A stretch of DNA of 64,000 nt from Verrucomicrobiales bacterium (lineage in GTDB: Bacteria > Verrucomicrobiota > Verrucomicrobiia > Limisphaerales > UBA9464), in contig JAIYBC010000005.1 of assembly GCA_027488845.1 (NCBI GenBank), positions 1 through 64,000 on the forward strand, written 5' to 3'. A model generated the notes under the pieces. That model was not told the DNA's origin and did not search any database. It was given only the letters and a program-made list of their open reading frames with translations. Below are positions 59,407 through 64,000 of the stretch, in pieces. Position 1 is the stretch's first letter. Each line of letters begins with the position of its first letter. The translations under genes and the position numbers were made by a program.

Positions 59407-59913
59407 ATGCCGCCCGTATCCGCCGCACAGCACCGTCCTCGCCCAGGCGGACCCGCCCGCCTCGTGCCCCTTCTCGGCCTGCTGCTCGCACCCGGGTTCA
59501 CCGGGTGCGACACGCTCCACGGACCTTCCATCGACGTCACCGCCCCGAGGATCGTCGGACGCGCGGTGGACGCGGATTCCGGGGCTCCGGTCGCCGGTGC
59601 CCGGGTCGGACGCCGCCTCTCGGGATGGCGGTATCCGACCGGGGGCTTCCCGCGCGGGGCCGAGGAGTTCCTGCTCCTGCAGGACGAGGTCCGGACCGGT
59701 CGCGACGGCCGTTTCCAACTGCCGCCGAAGCAGGTCGCACTCCTGTTCTCGATCGGCGATCCGGGACTCCAGCTGGGACTCGAGATCCGCCATTCCCGTC
59801 ATGTGGGTTGGAAGACGAACTACACGGTCGGCGCGCTTTCCGCGGACCCGACGGAGCCCCGCATCGACGCCGGGGACATCCCGCTCCGGCGGCGCACCGG
59901 CGTGACACCGTAG
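59407..59913 (+). CDS. Predicted lipoprotein with a carboxypeptidase-regulatory-like fold
   Basis: 168 residues. Signal with lipobox FTGC (Cys34). The mature part reads IVGRAVDADSGAPVAGARV, the usual start of a CarboxypepD_reg-like beta sandwich, then TGRDGRFQLPPKQVALLF. Such domains occur on surface lipoproteins. ATG 59407 is chosen because the upstream residues from 59335 are Arg/Gly-rich. It is convergent with the EEP gene (24 bp between ends). Function unknown. Confidence 0.75.
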   Translation: MPPVSAAQHRPRPGGPARLVPLLGLLLAPGFTGCDTLHGPSIDVTAPRIVGRAVDADSGAPVAGARVGRRLSGWRYPTGGFPRGAEEFLLLQDEVRTGRDGRFQLPPKQVALLFSIGDPGLQLGLEIRHSRHVGWKTNYTVGALSADPTEPRIDAGDIPLRRRTGVTP

Positions 59914-59937
59914 CGAGCCCGTCGGGTGCACCGGGAA

Positions 59938-60735
59938 TCACGCACCGGAAGCGGAGCCGAAACCGAACTCGACCCTCAGGGCCCGGTGATCCGAGGCCAC
60001 GGCTTCCGGCAGCACCCGGCTGGAACGGACCGACCATCCCGGGACCGGCGTGAACAGCACGTAGTCGATCCGGGACACGGGCTTCTCCACGGGGACCGTG
60101 GGCGCCGGCGATCCGGCCGAGGCGTCGCTCCAACGCCCGAGGGCGCGCCGCATCACCCGGCTTTCCGGCGTGTCGTTGAAGTCCCCGGCCAGGACCACCG
60201 GTTCCTCCAGCGAACCGAATGCCGAGAGCAGGCTCTCCACCTGAAGCCAGCGGTCGGAGTCGTCCCGCGTCGCGTCGAGATGGACCCCGACGAAGCGGAA
60301 CGCCGGCCGACCCGGCGGGCGGATCCTCGCGGAGACCGCGATCCGTTGCTCACGGCCCCGCGGGTTGGGCAGACGATGCACCGCGAAGTCCGCGATCGGC
60401 CAGCGGCTCAGCAGCATCTGCCCGTAGGCGCCGCCCTGGAAGTCGATGGCCTTTCCGAAGCGGCCTTCGAGGCCCGTCAGGCGACGGTACTCCGCCGACT
60501 GGTCCACCCGACCCGTGCGCCCGGTGCCGACGTCCACCTCCTGGACCGCCACCACGTCCGCGCCGGAGTCCACCACCAGCGCGGCGATGCGTCCCAGGTC
60601 CAGCTTCCCGTCGACGCCCTCGCCATGATGGGCGTTGTAGGTGAGAACCCGCAGGGAACCGCTGTCCCGCGGCGTCAGGCAACCGCCCGCAACCGAGGCC
60701 AATCCCAGTCCGGCGATGAAGGAACGACGATTCAT
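59938..60735 (-). CDS. Endonuclease/exonuclease/phosphatase (EEP) family protein, exported
   Basis: 265 residues. The N-terminus NRRSFIAGLGLASVAGGC combines a twin-arginine-like leader with a lipobox-like end (Cys19). EEP motifs are LRVLTYNAHHGEG, VVAVQEVDVG (metal-binding Glu), VLAGDFNDTPESR (Asp/Asn), SRIDYVLF and VASDHRALRVEF (final Asp-His). The family includes sphingomyelinases, nucleases and inositol phosphatases, so the substrate is open. The start is ATG 60735; the longer frame to 61593 overlaps the divergent methyltransferase. Confidence 0.88.
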   Translation of the reverse strand: MNRRSFIAGLGLASVAGGCLTPRDSGSLRVLTYNAHHGEGVDGKLDLGRIAALVVDSGADVVAVQEVDVGTGRTGRVDQSAEYRRLTGLEGRFGKAIDFQGGAYGQMLLSRWPIADFAVHRLPNPRGREQRIAVSARIRPPGRPAFRFVGVHLDATRDDSDRWLQVESLLSAFGSLEEPVVLAGDFNDTPESRVMRRALGRWSDASAGSPAPTVPVEKPVSRIDYVLFTPVPGWSVRSSRVLPEAVASDHRALRVEFGFGSASGA

Positions 60736-60867
60736 GGCGGCGGAAAGCGTGGTCCGCAGCGGAGGCCGGGCCAAGGATCTTCCCCGCTTGGACTCCACCA
60801 CCAAGTCCGCCGCCCCGTCTGCGGACTTGGCGTCCGGGACGCCTCGGCCCACGCTGTCAGCCTGTTC

Positions 60868-61632
60868 ATGATCCCGCGCTTCCTCCAAAGGATCCGTCAT
60901 CTCTTGTTGGATGACACCACCTCCTATGACCAGGGCCTGCTCGACGAGGCGGCCTTCTGGCGGAAGTCCCTCGCCAACGGGGGGCGCAACTGGGACGCCA
61001 CGGCCTTCCGCATGCGCATGGATCCGAAATTCGGGTTCCAGCCGCACCTGCGGGAGCTGGCGGACAAGTCCCCCGCGGCGAAATCCGGCGGACCCGTCCA
61101 GGTGCTGGACGTCGGGGCCGGTCCGCTGAGCGCCGTGGGCCACCATTGGCCGGGACGCGAGGTGCGCCTGACCGCCGTGGACCCGTTGGCCGACACCTTC
61201 GACCAGATCCTCGCCGAACTGGACCTGCATCCCCCGACCCGCACCCGGAAGGCTTCCGGCGAGGACCTGCTCGGGGTGTTCGCCCAGGACACCTTCGACA
61301 TCGTCGTCTGTTCCAACGCGCTCGACCACAGCCGCGACCCGCTGCTGTGCGTGCGCCAGATGTTCGCGGTGACCCGGCCCGGCGGATGGATCTTCCTCTG
61401 GCACTACCGCAACGAGGCCAAGGAGGAGGGCTACGCCGGCCTCCACCAGTGGAACCTCGACGAGGACCGCGGCGACCTGGTGCTCTGGAACCGCGAGCAC
61501 CGGAATTCGACCCGAGCCGCCCTCGGCCCCACCGCGGTCGTCGACACCCGCCCCGATCCCGCCGTCACACGCGCCATCATCACCCGGATCCACAAGCGCG
61601 ACACGTCCCTGCCCGGAAACCCGACGCCGTGA
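60868..61632 (+). CDS. SAM-dependent methyltransferase
   Basis: 254 residues. Motif I VQVLDVGAGPLSAVGHHWPG, acidic loop TAVDPLADTFDQIL and FDIVVCSNALDHSRDPL are those of class I enzymes of the Methyltransf_11 group; PGGWIFLWHYRNEAKEEGY follows. The N-terminal 60 residues are an added helical region. Start ATG 60868. The stop codon overlaps the next gene's GTG (GTGA), so these two form an operon. Substrate unknown; the partner suggests a phosphate-bearing product. Confidence 0.85.
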   Translation: MIPRFLQRIRHLLLDDTTSYDQGLLDEAAFWRKSLANGGRNWDATAFRMRMDPKFGFQPHLRELADKSPAAKSGGPVQVLDVGAGPLSAVGHHWPGREVRLTAVDPLADTFDQILAELDLHPPTRTRKASGEDLLGVFAQDTFDIVVCSNALDHSRDPLLCVRQMFAVTRPGGWIFLWHYRNEAKEEGYAGLHQWNLDEDRGDLVLWNREHRNSTRAALGPTAVVDTRPDPAVTRAIITRIHKRDTSLPGNPTP

Positions 61633-63020
61633 ACCGCACCGCCGTCCTCAACGTGGTCGGACTCAGCCGCCGCCACCTCGGCCCACACACGCCCCGGCTC
61701 TCCGCCTTCGCCGCCGCCGGCCACTCCGCGGTCGTCGACCCGGCGTTCCCCGCCGTCACCTGCACCGCCCAGTCCGACTACCTCACCGGACGCCGCCCGT
61801 CCGAGCACGGCATCACCGCCAACGGCTGGTACGACCGCACCCTCGCCGAGGTCCACTTCTGGAAGCAGTCCAACCACGTCGTCACCGCGCCGAAGATCTG
61901 GGACGACCTCAAGGCCGCCGACCCCTCCTTCACCTGCGCCCAGATGTTCTGGTGGTACAACATGTACTCCGGCGCCGACTGGTCGGTGACGCCGCGGCCG
62001 ATGTACCCGGCCGACGGACGGAAGTTCTTCGACGTCTACAGCTGGCCCTACGACCTGCGGCCCGCGCTGAAGAAGGACCTCGGCGACTTCCCGTTCCCCA
62101 CCTTCTGGGGCCCGGCCGCCGGGGTGAAGTCGCCGCAGGGCGAACCGGACGCCGCCACCCGCTGGATCGCCGACTCGGCCAAGTGGATCGAGAAGGCCAA
62201 GTCCCCGACCCTCAACCTCGTCTACCTGCCCCACCTCGACTACAACCTCCAGCGCCTCGGACCGGCGCATCCGGACGTCGTGGACGACCTCCGCCGCATC
62301 GACGCCATCGTCGGGGACCTGCTCGACTTCTTCGCCGGACGCGGCGTGACGCCGATCGTGCTCAGCGAGTACGGCATCACCCCGGTCTCGCGGCCGATCC
62401 ACCTGAACCGGCTCTTCCGTGAGCGCGGCTGGGTGACGATCAAGGAGGAACTCGGACGCGAACTGCCCGACATCGGCAACTCCAGGGCCTTCGCCGTCGC
62501 CGACCACCAGGTCGCCCATGTCGTCGTGAACGACCGGTCGATCCTCGACGACGTGCGGAAGCTGCTCGAATCCACCCCGGGGGTCGCGGAGGTGCTCGAC
62601 GACGCGGCCAAGAAGGCCCGCGGCATCGACCATCCGCGCGCCGGCGACCTGATCGCCGTGTCCGACGAGGACGCGTGGTTCACCTACTACCACTGGTTCG
62701 ACGACCGGAAGGCGCCGGACTTCGCCCGCTGCGTGGACATCCACCGCAAGCCCGGCTACGACCCGGTCGAGCTCTTCCTCGATCCCACGATCCCGGCGGT
62801 GAAGCTGCGGATCCTGTGGCGCCTGCTGCAGAAGAAGCTCGGCTTCCGGATGCTGATGGATGTCATCCCGCTGGACGCCACCCTGGTGAAGGGCTCCCAC
62901 GGCGCCCGCCCACGGTCGCAGGACGACTGGCCGCTGATCCTGTCGACCCTCCCGCTCCCCACGGGCCCGATCCGCTCGACCGACGTCCACGGCATCCTCC
63001 GCGCCGCCGTCACCGGTTAG
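61629..63020 (+). CDS. Alkaline-phosphatase superfamily protein (nucleotide pyrophosphatase type)
   Basis: 463 residues, start GTG 61629 overlapping the previous stop. The phosphodiesterase/nucleotide pyrophosphatase motif is FPAVTCTAQSDYLTGRRPSE with the nucleophilic Thr, followed by HGITANGWYDR. YLPHLDYNLQRLG has the second set of metal ligands and IVLSEYGITPV the third (Ser-Glu in place of Ser-Asp-His). HGARPRSQDDWPLI ends the core. No signal peptide is seen, so it is probably cytoplasmic. Relatives cleave phosphodiester or phosphonate bonds, and the substrate is unknown. It is coupled to the methyltransferase. Confidence 0.88.
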   Translation: MNRTAVLNVVGLSRRHLGPHTPRLSAFAAAGHSAVVDPAFPAVTCTAQSDYLTGRRPSEHGITANGWYDRTLAEVHFWKQSNHVVTAPKIWDDLKAADPSFTCAQMFWWYNMYSGADWSVTPRPMYPADGRKFFDVYSWPYDLRPALKKDLGDFPFPTFWGPAAGVKSPQGEPDAATRWIADSAKWIEKAKSPTLNLVYLPHLDYNLQRLGPAHPDVVDDLRRIDAIVGDLLDFFAGRGVTPIVLSEYGITPVSRPIHLNRLFRERGWVTIKEELGRELPDIGNSRAFAVADHQVAHVVVNDRSILDDVRKLLESTPGVAEVLDDAAKKARGIDHPRAGDLIAVSDEDAWFTYYHWFDDRKAPDFARCVDIHRKPGYDPVELFLDPTIPAVKLRILWRLLQKKLGFRMLMDVIPLDATLVKGSHGARPRSQDDWPLILSTLPLPTGPIRSTDVHGILRAAVTG

Positions 63021-63085
63021 TCCAAGCCGACCGTCGAGCAGGGAGCAGCGAGCAGCGGGCTGAGTCCGACGTCCGCATCGGCGTC

Positions 63086-63112
63086 CCTCCGTGCAATCCG
63101 TGTCTCCTCGGA
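63086..63112. repeat. Single copy of a CCTCCGTGCAATCCGTG-type repeat
   Basis: It is related to the words at 1338-1355 and 2579-2625. It lies in the 205-bp gap before the DUF1501 gene. Confidence 0.5.
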
Positions 63113-63166
63113 ATGGAAGGTCCCGCGGCCGACGGATCCTCGGCCCGGCAACCACAAACCCCGAAT

Positions 63167-63192
63167 CCCCCGTTGACACCCGGGGGTGTTTT
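63167..63192 (+). terminator. Possible terminator of the methyltransferase/phosphatase operon
   Basis: CCCCCG (63167-63172) and CGGGGG (63181-63186) form a short hairpin followed by TGTTTT. An overlapping TTGACA at 63173-63178 resembles a -35 box, but no good -10 is found at 16-18 bp. Confidence 0.4.
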
Positions 63193-63225
63193 CCGGCTTT
63201 TGATCGGAGAACCCCTTTCACGGCG

Positions 63226-64000
63226 ATGCTGACACTCCTGGGCCCACGACCCGAGCGATCCGGCTTCTGCGACGGCCTGTCGCGGAGGGGCTTCCTGCGC
63301 ATCGGAAGCCTTGGCCTGGGTGGCCTCGCATTGCCCCAGGTGCTGCAGGCCGGGGCCACCGACGGCGCCTCCCGCCACAAGGCCGTCATCCTGGTCTTCC
63401 TTCCGGGCGGCGCGAGCCACCAGGACATGTTCGACCTGAAGATGGACGCCCCGGCGGAGATCCGCGGCGAGTTCCGGCCGATCCCGACGAACGTCCCCGG
63501 CATCCAGCTCTGCGAGCACCTGCCGCGGATGGCCCGGATCATGGACCAGTGCACGGTCATCCGCTCGGTGGTGGGCATGGAGGACCGCCACGAAGCCTTC
63601 CAGACCTACACCGGCCGCCTGAACCGCAACCAGCCCCCGGGCGGCTGGCCCTCGATGGGTTCGCTGCTCGCGAAGCTCCAGGGGCCGGGCGACCCCACGA
63701 TCCCGGCCTCCATCGGACTCGCCCCCAGGATGGGCCACGTGCCGTGGTCGGACAACGGCGTCGCCGGCTACCTCGGCGCCGCCTACGCGCCCTTCGAGAT
63801 CAACAAGGGCGGGGGCAAGGACGACATGGTGCTCAACGGGATCACCCTCGACCGCCTGAACGACCGCCGCTCGCTGCTGACGGCCCTCGACACCTTCCGC
63901 CGGAACGTCGACGCCAGCGGACAGATGTCCGGTCTCGACGCCTACACCCAGCAGGCCTTCGGCATCCTCACCTCCAGCCGCCTCGTCACGGCCCTGGACC
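63226..64000 (+). CDS. DUF1501 family protein (runs off the window)
   Basis: 258 residues visible, still open at the right edge. Twin-arginine leader SRRGFLRIGSLGLGGLALPQ, then the DUF1501 sequence: AVILVFLPGGASHQDMFDLK, PIPTNVPGIQLCEHLPRMAR and VIRSVVGMEDRHEAFQTYTG. DUF1501 proteins belong to the alkaline phosphatase/sulfatase superfamily and are abundant in Planctomycetes and Verrucomicrobiota, commonly next to a DUF1553 cytochrome partner, which may lie outside the window. Start ATG 63226 has GGAGAA about 15 bp upstream. Confidence 0.93.
   Translation, partial: MLTLLGPRPERSGFCDGLSRRGFLRIGSLGLGGLALPQVLQAGATDGASRHKAVILVFLPGGASHQDMFDLKMDAPAEIRGEFRPIPTNVPGIQLCEHLPRMARIMDQCTVIRSVVGMEDRHEAFQTYTGRLNRNQPPGGWPSMGSLLAKLQGPGDPTIPASIGLAPRMGHVPWSDNGVAGYLGAAYAPFEINKGGGKDDMVLNGITLDRLNDRRSLLTALDTFRRNVDASGQMSGLDAYTQQAFGILTSSRLVTALD

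Noticed and set aside
63173-63201. Sigma-70 promoter for the DUF1501 gene
   Set aside because: TTGACA is perfect, but at 16-18 bp only GCTTTT-like words occur. The TTGACA lies in the loop of a possible terminator hairpin.

Overview
The window is high-GC bacterial DNA and most likely comes from a member of the Verrucomicrobiota. This is inference from gene content: a DUF1501 protein with a Tat leader, two secreted PQQ-type beta-propeller proteins, a Tat-exported Gfo/Idh/MocA oxidoreductase, a GH140-like lipoprotein, isolated prepilin-like proteins with a GFTLVELL leader, proteins ending in a 'STNLTGWTRL'-type module, and many PAS/REC hybrid kinases. There is no rRNA or tRNA that I can recognise, no CRISPR array and no transposase.

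Layout. 1-8000: the N-terminal part of a multi-PAS sensor (minus strand, cut by the window edge), an AT-richer secreted protein between inverted repeats, uvrB, and a long delta-60/Calx-beta secreted protein broken by a -1 frameshift in a T5 run. 8150-11100: a type II toxin-antitoxin pair, a GH140-like lipoprotein and a small AT-rich lipoprotein. 11100-14300: a secreted PQQ-propeller protein divergent from a Gfo/Idh/MocA protein that lacks the usual EKP lysine. 14400-17900: an orphan CheA and an LptF/LptG permease. 18100-25200: a prepilin-like protein, an ATP-grasp/alpha-E fusion followed directly by a transglutaminase-like protease, then a glycosyltransferase and two methyltransferases. 25200-29200: a large secreted propeller protein divergent from a second PQQ propeller. 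29187-36010: a tight minus-strand operon of GntR/YtrA regulator, ABC ATPase, 1185-residue secreted beta-propeller, prepilin-like protein and ABC-2-type permease, with a good sigma-70 promoter in front of the regulator. 36000-45400: VOC protein, exopolysaccharide sugar transferase, glucose-6-phosphate isomerase, RecD, a VapBC pair with a palindromic operator, and alaS. 45800-59100: a two-component cluster of six co-directional genes with no DNA-binding output domain. 59400-64000: lipoprotein, EEP-family phosphatase/nuclease, methyltransferase, alkaline-phosphatase superfamily protein, and the start of a DUF1501 gene.

How the parts work together. The YtrA/ABC operon is the most unusual unit: a secreted propeller and a pseudopilin are inserted between the ATPase and permease of one ABC transporter and are translationally coupled to it. 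I propose that it builds, senses or exports something at the cell surface. The ATP-grasp/alpha-E fusion plus transglutaminase belongs to a known but biochemically uncharacterised peptide-ligation type of neighbourhood. The kinase cluster looks like a branched phosphorelay whose output must lie outside the window. Several intergenic regions hold short dispersed repeats (heptamers of the TGACCAC type, and CACGGAGG or GGACACGGATTTCACGGA palindromic families), often in inverted pairs that bracket single genes.
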